Below, piece by piece: positions 1 through 5,599 of a DNA stretch of 7,388 nucleotides; the first letter of the stretch is position 1, and each line of letters begins with the position of its first letter. The DNA lies in the NCBI GenBank assembly GCA_012719115.1, contig JAAYAZ010000055.1, positions 1-7,388 on the forward strand. Direction: 5' to 3'. The notes beneath the pieces were generated by a model. It worked only from the letters and a program-made list of their open reading frames with translations, was not told where the DNA came from and made no database searches. The DNA comes from Dehalococcoidales bacterium. Lineage in GTDB: Bacteria; Chloroflexota; Dehalococcoidia; Dehalococcoidales; UBA5627. Both the position numbers and the translations under genes were made by a program.

Positions 1-2070
1 AATCGCTCTCTCCAGTGCAATCATAACAGCTTCGTTGCGTTCATCGAAAGTGGAAGCCAGCTTGGCGCTGTCCCTATCGATACCGAGTATCAACTGTGTC
101 AGGTCGTTGCTGCCTATCGAGATACCATCGATGCCGACACTTAAGAATTTCTCAATTAAGAAAATGTTGGAAGGCACCTCAACCATCATCCAGAGTTTGA
201 AATCTTCATTGCGTACCAGTCCTTCCTTCTCAAGTATAGCTTTAGTTCGTTTAAGCTCATCGACGGTTCTGACAAACGGAATCATCACGTGCAGGTTCTT
301 ATAATCTCTTCTCACACGTTTAATAGCCTCTATTTCGAGTTTAAAAGACTCAATATCGGTTACATATCTCGAAGCGCCGCGATAGCCGATCATCGGATTC
401 TCTTCAGATTCCTCAAAATCACGCCCGCCGATAAGGTCTTTGTATTCATTGGTCTTAAAGTCAGTGGTTCTATAGACGACCGGCCGGGGATAGAATGGTT
501 TTGCAAAAGAAATCAGTCCGTTATAGAGTTTATCGACAAATTCGTTGCCTTTATTTTGTTTTAACATGTAGCTGGGATGTTCTCCGATTTGTGCTACTAT
601 AAACTCCGCTCTTAACAAGCCGACGCCGTCTACATTGCGTTCGGATATCATATCAGCAAGTTCCGGCTGTGCAAGATTGACGTAAACTTTGGTTTTTGTA
701 GTAAGAGATTCTCTTAATATATTGGACATTTTAGTCGTGGTAAGACTACGGGCGATTTTACCACTGTAAACCTTGCCCTTGGCTCCATCGACTGTAATTA
801 TCTTTTTATCGATAAGCGTTGTTGTGGCGAGATCGGTACCGACCACGCAGGGGATACCGAGTTCACGGCTTACAATAGCGGCATGGGCAGTTCTTCCACC
901 CCTATCGGTTACAATAGCAGCTGCTTTTTTCATTGCCGGAACAAAATCAGGCGTAGTCATTTCTGTAACAAGTATGTCCCCGGTATGAACTCTGTCCAGT
1001 TGGGATGCTTCGTGTATTATTTTCACCGGTCCTGAAGCCAGCCCCGGGCTGGCGGCAACGCCGCTTAACAGTACCGGAGCATTAATTTCCGGTTCTTCTT
1101 CAACCGCTTCTTTGATTGTGGTAACCGGACGTGTCTGTAAGATAAAATATTTACCGTTCTCTTTCGCCCATTCGATATCCTGGGGGAACTGGTAGTGGTC
1201 TTCAATTTGTTTGCCGATTTTGGCCAGCTCGATTATTTCCTCATCCGAAAGCTTGATTTTACCCTGCAAGTCCTTATCAATCAATTGCCATGTATTTATG
1301 TCTTTACCATTATTACCGGGATTCATAGAGAGTTGATTCTTCTGCTTGCTGATTCTTTTTGATTTAATAGAGAGATTTTCTTTATCTACTATATATAAAT
1401 CAGGGGTTACCTCTCCTGAGACTAACCCCTCTCCTAGACCATATATAGCTTCAATTACAATTTCTTTGGTGTTGCTTGTTACAGGTTCAACGGTAAACAT
1501 AACGCCCGAAGTTACGGAGGCAATCATTCTCTGAACAGGAACTGCGATTCCCACTTTGAAATGGTTGAATCCCTGCTGAACTCTGTAATAGATAGCGCGC
1601 GGTTCAAAAAGAGAAGCCCAGCATCGGAGTACAGCATCAACTACTTCATCCGGTCCTTCGATATTCAGATATGTGCTTTGCTGTCCGGCAAATGAAGCTT
1701 CGGGAAGGTCTTCCGCGGTTGCTGAAGAACGAACGGCTACCAATCCTTCCCCCAGCTGCTTATAGGCTTCTTTAATTTTCAAAGCCAGTTCGGGCATAAT
1801 AGATGAATCCATAAACATTTGTTTTATAACTGTTGATACTCTTTGTAATTGTTTGGTGTCTTCTATATCTAAAGAGTCGAGGAGTGTTTGGACTTCGCCC
1901 AAAATATCAGATTCTTTCAGAAATTCAAAATAAGCATCTACCGAAACAACAAAACCCGGCGGTACCGGGATATTGGCTTTCGTCATTTCTCCCAAATTGG
2001 CTCCTTTTCCGCCTACAATCGGGACATCTTCTTTGGAAATATCTTTGAACCAAATGATAGCCTCAGGCAT
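1..2070 (-). CDS. ppsA: Phosphoenolpyruvate synthase (pyruvate, water dikinase), 3' end missing
   Basis: This enzyme makes PEP, AMP and phosphate from pyruvate, ATP and water in the cytoplasm, feeding gluconeogenesis. I translated the minus strand from ATG at 2070 and found 690 open codons without a frameshift, running off base 1. The N-terminal ATP-grasp nucleotide-binding domain spans about residues 1-315, with GGKGANLGE (20-28), VRSSATAED (113-121) and QTRPVTT (312-318). The central phosphohistidine domain carries GGRTAHAAIVSRE at 391-403, with His396 as the phosphorylated residue. The PEP/pyruvate-binding barrel follows, with GSNDLTQ at 653-659. Family members are about 750-800 residues, so roughly the last 60-110 are outside the window, including the catalytic Cys expected near the C-terminus. 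A Shine-Dalgarno site, TAAGGAGAG (2078-2086), supports the start. Pyruvate phosphate dikinase and rifampicin phosphotransferase share domains, but the domain order and motifs fit PEP synthase better. Confidence 0.95.
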   Translation of the reverse strand, partial: MPEAIIWFKDISKEDVPIVGGKGANLGEMTKANIPVPPGFVVSVDAYFEFLKESDILGEVQTLLDSLDIEDTKQLQRVSTVIKQMFMDSSIMPELALKIKEAYKQLGEGLVAVRSSATAEDLPEASFAGQQSTYLNIEGPDEVVDAVLRCWASLFEPRAIYYRVQQGFNHFKVGIAVPVQRMIASVTSGVMFTVEPVTSNTKEIVIEAIYGLGEGLVSGEVTPDLYIVDKENLSIKSKRISKQKNQLSMNPGNNGKDINTWQLIDKDLQGKIKLSDEEIIELAKIGKQIEDHYQFPQDIEWAKENGKYFILQTRPVTTIKEAVEEEPEINAPVLLSGVAASPGLASGPVKIIHEASQLDRVHTGDILVTEMTTPDFVPAMKKAAAIVTDRGGRTAHAAIVSRELGIPCVVGTDLATTTLIDKKIITVDGAKGKVYSGKIARSLTTTKMSNILRESLTTKTKVYVNLAQPELADMISERNVDGVGLLRAEFIVAQIGEHPSYMLKQNKGNEFVDKLYNGLISFAKPFYPRPVVYRTTDFKTNEYKDLIGGRDFEESEENPMIGYRGASRYVTDIESFKLEIEAIKRVRRDYKNLHVMIPFVRTVDELKRTKAILEKEGLVRNEDFKLWMMVEVPSNIFLIEKFLSVGIDGISIGSNDLTQLILGIDRDSAKLASTFDERNEAVMIALERAI

Positions 2071-2113
2071 AATTCAACTCTCCTTATTGCATAAGTTTAG
2101 ATAAAGCGCCACT

Positions 2114-2144
2114 ATTATACCACAATGACAGTATCTTCCTGCAA
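2114..2144 (-). promoter_or_regulatory. Probable promoter of ppsA (extended -10)
   Basis: Read on the minus strand, a perfect -10 box TATAAT (2114-2119) is preceded by TGG, giving an extended -10 element. A -35-like TTGCAG lies at 2139-2144, with a 19-base spacer, longer than ideal; the extended -10 may compensate. Transcription would start near 2107, leaving a leader of about 37 bases with the TAAGGAGAG ribosome site. A second TATAAT on the minus strand at 2149-2154 has no convincing -35 box. Confidence 0.65.
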
Positions 2145-2167
2145 GCCGATTATAATATGTATATTTC

Positions 2168-2197
2168 TTGACAGTTTCGGAAAACAAGGGGTAGAAT
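2168..2197 (+). promoter_or_regulatory. Sigma70-type promoter of the BFN gene
   Basis: A consensus -35 box TTGACA (2168-2173) is followed after 18 bases by TAGAAT (2192-2197), one base off the consensus -10. The predicted start near 2204 leaves a leader of about 30 bases holding AGGAGGGG (2219-2226), seven bases before the ATG. The -35 region lies about 23 bases from the -35-like box of the ppsA promoter and points the other way. Confidence 0.75.
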
Positions 2198-2233
2198 TAC
2201 TTTGATTGATGGTAGTACAGGAGGGGCGTTTTA

Positions 2234-2806
2234 ATGGTAGAGATGACGATTGACAGTGTGCGAATTGGACTAATGAATCGACAGATGGAATATCAATATG
2301 TTGTTCTCTTAAAGGAAAAATCTGCAGAGCGGTTTTTACCGATTTTTATTGGTCCTGCAGAAGCTAAGGCTATTCTTATAAAGCTAAAAGGCGAAAGCGT
2401 TCCCAGGCCTCTTACTCACGATTTACTGCAAACCGTAATGGTAACATTAGGTGCATCGGTAGATTCGATTATTATTAACGACCTTAAAAGTGATATTTTC
2501 TATGCAAAAATAATTCTTAACATTGACGGCAGGCAGGAAGAAATCGATTCACGCCCAAGTGATGCTTTAGCTCTGGCAATAAGAATGGAAACACCGATAT
2601 TTGCTGATGAGTCTGTTTTAGAAAAATCAGGCATACCTTTAGATCAGGATAAGGAGACCGGAGAACCGATTCTGCAAAAGGAAGAGTATGATGATATCGA
2701 GAGTAAGGGCGGTAAGGTAAGCGAAGACGAAATGAAAAGACTCTCCGCTTTTCGTGAATTTATAGACAATCTGGATATGGATGATTTCGGAAAACATAAG
2801 TCTTAG
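2234..2806 (+). CDS. Bifunctional nuclease family protein (DUF151/BFN domain)
   Basis: This 190-residue cytoplasmic protein belongs to the BFN/DUF151 family (named for plant proteins reported to have both DNase and RNase activity); the bacterial role is poorly defined. The domain covers about residues 4-135, with the family hallmarks LPIFIGPAEA (35-44), RPLTHDLL (58-65), DIFYAKI (87-93) and SRPSDALALA (106-115). Residues 136-190 form a charged, acidic tail ending in a short predicted helix (SAFREFIDNLDMDDF, 171-185), as seen in many bacterial homologues in place of a UVR motif. ATG 2234 is chosen because AGGAGGGG lies seven bases upstream. The gene has its own promoter and is followed by a terminator, so it is probably transcribed alone rather than with the atp genes. 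Family assignment is firm; nuclease activity here is inferred only from the family. Confidence 0.92.
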   Translation: MVEMTIDSVRIGLMNRQMEYQYVVLLKEKSAERFLPIFIGPAEAKAILIKLKGESVPRPLTHDLLQTVMVTLGASVDSIIINDLKSDIFYAKIILNIDGRQEEIDSRPSDALALAIRMETPIFADESVLEKSGIPLDQDKETGEPILQKEEYDDIESKGGKVSEDEMKRLSAFREFIDNLDMDDFGKHKS

Positions 2807-2824
2807 ACCGTTGATATGCGGTCT
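2805..2824 (+). other. Hairpin overlapping the BFN stop codon
   Basis: AGACCG (2805-2810) and CGGTCT (2819-2824) form a perfect six-base stem around an eight-base loop; the 5' arm begins inside the TAG stop (2804-2806). A T-G wobble can extend it by one pair. It has no T-run after it, so it is not a terminator by itself; it may protect the mRNA 3' end together with the next hairpin. Confidence 0.5.
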
Positions 2825-2831
2825 GATAGTT

Positions 2832-2872
2832 AAATAAGCCCTGAGGTTGTGTTTTCGGGCTTATTTATTTTT
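2832..2872 (+). terminator. Intrinsic terminator after the BFN gene
   Basis: AAATAAGCCC (2832-2841) pairs perfectly with GGGCTTATTT (2857-2866) around a 15-base loop, and the descending arm continues into a T-rich run (TTATTTATTTTT, 2861-2872). The GC core is AAGCCC/GGGCTT. This is a convincing Rho-independent terminator separating the BFN transcript from the atp operon. The opposite strand has a weaker T-tract, and no gene converges on it. Confidence 0.85.
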
Positions 2873-2891
2873 GGTTTCAAACTTTTAGCTG

Positions 2892-2907
2892 TACATATAT
2901 ATATGTA
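2892..2907. repeat. 16-base perfect AT-rich palindrome upstream of the atp promoter
   Basis: TACATATATATATGTA is its own reverse complement. It sits 42 bases upstream of the -35 box of the atp promoter. It could be an operator, an A/T-rich upstream promoter element, or simply a TA dinucleotide run; sequence alone does not decide. Confidence 0.45.
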
Positions 2908-2949
2908 TATTGTATGTCAACAAAGGGGAAATCCGCCGGTTTTACAGGC

Positions 2950-2979
2950 TTGACTTAAAGAGTTGTTTTTTGATATGCT
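2950..2979 (+). promoter_or_regulatory. Promoter of the atp operon (extended -10)
   Basis: TTGACT (2950-2955) matches the -35 consensus at five of six positions. After 18 bases comes TATGCT (2974-2979), preceded directly by TGA, which gives an extended -10 element. Transcription would start near 2986, with a leader of about 20 bases to the atpI start. No other good promoter is visible up to 7388, so this one probably drives the whole atp operon. Confidence 0.75.
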
Positions 2980-3005
2980 TTTTGTCGAGTTAATTAAGGT
3001 GCGGG

Positions 3006-3230
3006 ATGAACAAATGGCGTTCAGCCATGAGATATATTGGGGTGGGGTGGTATATAGCGATTTCCATTGCCGGAGGAACGCTTGGTGGTCTTTGGCTTGA
3101 TAACAAGTTTGATACCAAGCCTGTTTTTATAATAACCGGTTTATTCATAGGACTAATCGTTGCATTTTATGGTGTATACAGAATGATTATACCTCTTATG
3201 AAAGACGTTAAAGACAAGGAGAACAACTAG
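3006..3230 (+). CDS. atpI: AtpI/AtpZ-family small membrane protein of the ATP synthase operon
   Basis: This 74-residue protein with two predicted membrane helices (about residues 11-31 and 40-62) is encoded first in the operon, the usual place for AtpI/AtpZ proteins. Family members are linked to c-ring assembly or Mg2+/Ca2+ transport and are not structural subunits. The short loop contains LWLDNKF (29-35) followed by a second helix ending in VYRMI, the pattern of the short AtpZ-like branch (Pfam ATPase_gene1). The tail is charged and cytoplasmic. AAGGTG (2996-3001) is a weak ribosome site only four bases before ATG 3006; an in-frame ATG at 3027 (Met8) is a less likely start. The TAG stop overlaps the atpB GTG start by one base. 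AtpI and AtpZ are hard to tell apart at this length, so the symbol is approximate. Confidence 0.8.
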   Translation: MNKWRSAMRYIGVGWYIAISIAGGTLGGLWLDNKFDTKPVFIITGLFIGLIVAFYGVYRMIIPLMKDVKDKENN

Positions 3231-4189
3231 TGGCGAAAAAGAAAGGGTGTATGGGTTGCTCTTTTCCGGTTGCTATTGTAGTTGTTCTTGCTATATTAGG
3301 TGTAGGCGTTATAAGCCTTCTGGGCGGTGCTTTGGGTAATGCGTTATTGGGAGATGTAGGGCTTCCTTCATGGTTATTGGCACAGTCACCCGAAGTTCAC
3401 CTTCCTACTGATGTTATATTTCATTTTCTTGGTTTCCCCATTACAAATACCATTATTACAGCATGGATTACCATAATAGTCTTATTAACGATTTTTTATT
3501 TTGGGACTCGTAGTATGAAACTCATCCCGTCCCGTTTCCAGACAGCGGTAGAGTTCGTAATTGATTATCTATTAACGTTTTGTGAAGATATAGCTGGCAA
3601 GAAGTACGGGCGTAAATTTTTTGTAATAGTCGCCACTATTTTCCTTTTCGTTATAACTAACTCATGGATTGGTCTCGTGCCGGGCGTAGGTACTATACTG
3701 GTGGAGGGAGCGGATGGACATATGGTTCATCTTTTCCGACCGGTAAACACAGATATTAATTTGCCTCTGGCTTTGGCAATAATATCCTTTATATTTGTCG
3801 AATACTGGGGTATTAAAACTCTGAGGTTGGGTTATTTTAAGAAGTTCCTTAATACCCACCGCTTTTTTCAGGGTTTTAAGGAATTGTTCAGCGGTAAGAT
3901 TAAGCAAGCTATGGGCTCATTGTTCAACGGTGCCATTGATATATTTATTGGTTTGCTGGAAGCATTGAGCGAGGTTGTACGTATTGTCAGTTTTACCTTC
4001 CGTTTGTTCGGTAATATGACAGGCGGTGAAATTCTGCTTTTAATGATGGTATTCCTGGCACCTTTCCTGTTGGCTATACCGTTCTACGGGCTTGAATTGT
4101 TGGTGGGCTTTATACAGGCGCTTATATTCGCAGGATTGACACTCGTATTTGCTACAATTGCCATTACCCCGTCTCATTCAGACGAGTAA
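3230..4189 (+). CDS. atpB: ATP synthase Fo subunit a
   Basis: Subunit a is the membrane stator that provides the two half-channels beside the c-ring. The 319-residue product is longer than the E. coli protein (271) and has several membrane helices. The essential arginine is Arg258 in RLFGNMTGGE (258-267), equivalent to E. coli Arg210; Gln296 matches Gln252. Glu267 and Glu289 occupy the positions of E. coli Glu219 and His245. The N-terminus is Lys-rich with a CxxC (Cys7, Cys10) just before the first helix (about 12-32). A long amphipathic stretch (about 201-245) precedes the Arg-bearing helix. The GTG start overlaps the atpI stop (TAGTG) and has AAGGAG (3216-3221) eight bases upstream, so translation is probably coupled. 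An in-frame ATG at 3251 (Met8) lacks its own ribosome site. Confidence 0.95.
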   Translation: MAKKKGCMGCSFPVAIVVVLAILGVGVISLLGGALGNALLGDVGLPSWLLAQSPEVHLPTDVIFHFLGFPITNTIITAWITIIVLLTIFYFGTRSMKLIPSRFQTAVEFVIDYLLTFCEDIAGKKYGRKFFVIVATIFLFVITNSWIGLVPGVGTILVEGADGHMVHLFRPVNTDINLPLALAIISFIFVEYWGIKTLRLGYFKKFLNTHRFFQGFKELFSGKIKQAMGSLFNGAIDIFIGLLEALSEVVRIVSFTFRLFGNMTGGEILLLMMVFLAPFLLAIPFYGLELLVGFIQALIFAGLTLVFATIAITPSHSDE

Positions 4190-4197
4190 CGTAGGGG

Positions 4198-4213
4198 ATT
4201 TATCCCGATAAAT
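4198..4213 (+). other. Small inverted repeat in the atpB-atpE gap
   Basis: ATTTAT (4198-4203) and ATAAAT (4208-4213) flank CCCG. An alternative, mutually exclusive hairpin pairs GGGA (4195-4198) with TCCC (4203-4206). Both lie shortly after the atpB stop (4187-4189) and well before the atpE ribosome site, which stays unpaired. They are weak and no T-run follows, so this is not a terminator; at most an mRNA processing or pausing site. Confidence 0.3.
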
Positions 4214-4237
4214 AATGTATTAAGATACAGTCGTAAT

Positions 4238-4246
4238 TAAGGAGGT
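4238..4246 (+). promoter_or_regulatory. Nine-base perfect Shine-Dalgarno site of atpE
   Basis: TAAGGAGGT is fully complementary to the 3' end of typical bacterial 16S rRNA and lies six bases before ATG 4253, in an AT-rich, apparently unstructured context. It is the strongest ribosome site in the window and fits the need for many c subunits per complex. Confidence 0.85.
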
Positions 4247-4252
4247 TTTATA

Positions 4253-4483
4253 ATGGAAGCTGAAGCTATCAAACTTTTAGCAGCTGGGTTAGCAATGGGG
4301 CTGGGCGCTATTGGTCCTGGAATTGGTATCGGTATCTTGGGTTATGGCGCTGTACAGGCAGTAGCTCGCAATCCCGAAGCTAGAGGCCCTATTTTTACCA
4401 ATATGTTATTTTCTGTAGCACTTGCTGAAGCGGTTGCTATTTATGCTTTAGTCGTTGCTATCGTATTAGTCTTTGTAGCTTAA
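4253..4483 (+). CDS. atpE: ATP synthase Fo subunit c (ring proteolipid)
   Basis: This 76-residue hairpin of two membrane helices forms the rotating c-ring. Helix 1 (about 5-36) is glycine-rich (GPGIGIGILGYG, 21-32); the cytoplasmic loop has the conserved ARNPEA (38-43); helix 2 carries the ion-binding carboxylate Glu59 in VALAEAVAIY (55-64). Na+-type rings generally have Gln in helix 1 and Ser or Thr after the carboxylate. Here the corresponding residues are Ile26 and Ala60, so the ring most likely carries H+. The length is normal. The gene follows atpB after 63 bases and precedes atpF after 25, with the strongest ribosome site of the operon. Confidence 0.97.
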   Translation: MEAEAIKLLAAGLAMGLGAIGPGIGIGILGYGAVQAVARNPEARGPIFTNMLFSVALAEAVAIYALVVAIVLVFVA

Positions 4484-4484
4484 T

Positions 4485-4503
4485 CCCAGAAAATGGGGGG
4501 AGG
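4485..4503 (+). promoter_or_regulatory. Hairpin next to the atpF ribosome-binding site
   Basis: CCCA (4485-4488) can pair with TGGG (4494-4497) around a GAAAA loop, directly after the atpE TAA stop (4481-4483). The 3' arm runs into GGGAGG (4498-4503), the atpF ribosome site, five bases before GTG 4509; the G-run allows slipped pairings that would cover part of that site. The stem is short and its effect is conjecture. Confidence 0.35.
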
Positions 4504-4508
4504 TATTT

Positions 4509-5006
4509 GTGGAAGGATTAGGAATTAATTTATCGTCCTTACTAGCACAGCTTGTCAATTTCGGATTGCTGTTTGCATTGTTGTACTTTTTTGCATATAA
4601 ACCTGTCATAAAGATGCTTGACCAGCGTTCTGCAAAAATAAAAGAAAGCATGGAACAAACGGAAGAGATAAAAAAACAGCATGAGTTGGCAGAAAAAGAA
4701 ACAGCACGTTTGATTGCTGAAGCCGGAAAAGAGGGGCAAAGGATTATTGAACAGGCTACGCTTATCGGGGAAGAAACTAAACAAAAAGCAAAACAGGATG
4801 CAAAAGTAGAAGCGGAAAAATTATTGGCTAAAGCGAAACTTGAAATTGAAAGAGAGCGCGATGAGGCTATAGGCGAGCTTAGAAACGCGTTTGCCGATTT
4901 AACGGTAATGGCAGCAGGTAAAGTAATTGATCGTTCGCTGGATAAAGAACAGCATCGCCAGTTAATCGACAAAGTGCTTGAAGAAAGCAATGTCGTTAAT
5001 AATTAG
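4509..5006 (+). CDS. atpF: ATP synthase Fo subunit b (peripheral stalk)
   Basis: Subunit b anchors the outer stalk that holds F1 against rotation. The 165-residue protein has one N-terminal membrane helix (about 9-29, with the conserved LVNFGLLF at 15-22). KPVIKMLDQR (31-40) follows, then a long charged, Lys/Glu/Ala-rich helix (about 41-125) of the b-dimer coiled-coil type. The C-terminal part (about 126-160) is the region that contacts delta. The length is usual, and only one b gene is present rather than a b/b' pair. Translation starts at GTG 4509, with GGGAGG five bases upstream; no ATG is suitably placed. The gene ends 23 bases before atpH. A long open frame on the opposite strand is a compositional shadow of the repetitive coiled coil. 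Confidence 0.95.
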   Translation: MEGLGINLSSLLAQLVNFGLLFALLYFFAYKPVIKMLDQRSAKIKESMEQTEEIKKQHELAEKETARLIAEAGKEGQRIIEQATLIGEETKQKAKQDAKVEAEKLLAKAKLEIERERDEAIGELRNAFADLTVMAAGKVIDRSLDKEQHRQLIDKVLEESNVVNN

Positions 5007-5029
5007 TTTAGTATAGTTGTGGAGTTATT

Positions 5030-5560
5030 GTGGCAAAAAAATTTTCTGCCAGAAGATATGCGCAGGCGCTTTTTAGTGTTGCGCAGGAAAAGAATAAAGT
5101 GGACGAATTACTGGTTGAGCTGGAGAGCGTAGAACAGCTTAACCGGGATAAAACTGTTGCGGATTATCTCGGCAATCCCGCTATCAGCTTTAAGGAAAAG
5201 GAAACCGTACTTTCAGGCAGGTTAGTTGGAGTCGATCCATCGGTGGTAAACCTTGTGTACCTATTATTATCGAATGGTAAAATTAATATGCTGAGTGCGG
5301 TTTCTGATGAATATAAGCAAATGGTTGACGGCAGCAAAGGCATTGAGAGAGCAGAGGTTATAACCGCAGTTCCACTGGATGATAACACCAGGAAAAAGAT
5401 CAGCAGCCGTCTTGGCGATATTCTGGGAAGGAATATTTTAATAGAACCCGAGAGTACCGACCCGGAACTAATAGGCGGTGTTATCGTCAGGGTTGGCGGA
5501 AAATTGCTCGACGGCAGTACTCGTAGCGCGTTAAATATGTTAAAAAAAGAAATTATATAG
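5030..5560 (+). CDS. atpH: ATP synthase F1 subunit delta
   Basis: Delta (the OSCP homologue) links the top of F1 to the b stalk. The 176-residue protein has the family's N-terminal helical domain beginning SARRYAQALF (6-15), which binds the alpha N-termini. Its C-terminal signature DPELIGGVIVRVGGKLLDGS (144-163) is the classic delta/OSCP pattern. The length is typical. The start is GTG 5030, with GGAG (5021-5024) five bases upstream, giving MAKKFSARRYA. It lies between atpF and atpA, as in most bacterial atp operons. Confidence 0.95.
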   Translation: MAKKFSARRYAQALFSVAQEKNKVDELLVELESVEQLNRDKTVADYLGNPAISFKEKETVLSGRLVGVDPSVVNLVYLLLSNGKINMLSAVSDEYKQMVDGSKGIERAEVITAVPLDDNTRKKISSRLGDILGRNILIEPESTDPELIGGVIVRVGGKLLDGSTRSALNMLKKEII

Positions 5561-5585
5561 TATATATGACTACCAAGTTGTACAC

Positions 5586-5592
5586 AGGAGGT
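5586..5592 (+). promoter_or_regulatory. Ribosome site that decides the atpA start
   Basis: AGGAGGT lies seven bases before TTG 5600. It overlaps the in-frame GTG at 5591, which therefore cannot use it, and there is no other ribosome site upstream of that GTG. This favours TTG 5600. Confidence 0.8.
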
Positions 5593-5599
5593 GGGTAAT

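Noticed and set aside
883..885. Ala395 before the catalytic His396 of PEP synthase, where E. coli has Cys
   Set aside because: This position varies within the PEP-utilizing enzyme family, and the histidine itself is present.
35..1534. Several plus-strand open frames between 35 and 1534
   Set aside because: All lie antisense to the continuous 690-codon PEP synthase frame, which carries all the family motifs.
2125..2156. ATGACA...TATAAT as another plus-strand promoter for the BFN gene
   Set aside because: The 20-base spacer is too long, and a much better promoter (TTGACA, 18 bases, TAGAAT) lies just downstream.
2175..2796. Direct repeat TTTCGGAAAACA at 2175-2186 and 2785-2796, flanking most of the BFN gene
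   Set aside because: A 12-base match somewhere in a window of this size is expected by chance about once, one copy is inside coding sequence, and no mobile-element features accompany it.
4195..4206. GGGA-TTTA-TCCC after atpB as a terminator
   Set aside because: The stem has only four pairs and no T-run follows; ending transcription here would separate atpB from the rest of the operon.
4466..4990. Long open frame on the minus strand opposite atpF
   Set aside because: Its Ser/Ala/Phe-rich translation is the reverse complement of the Lys/Glu/Ala coiled coil; it has no recognisable domain and lies antisense to a firmly identified gene.
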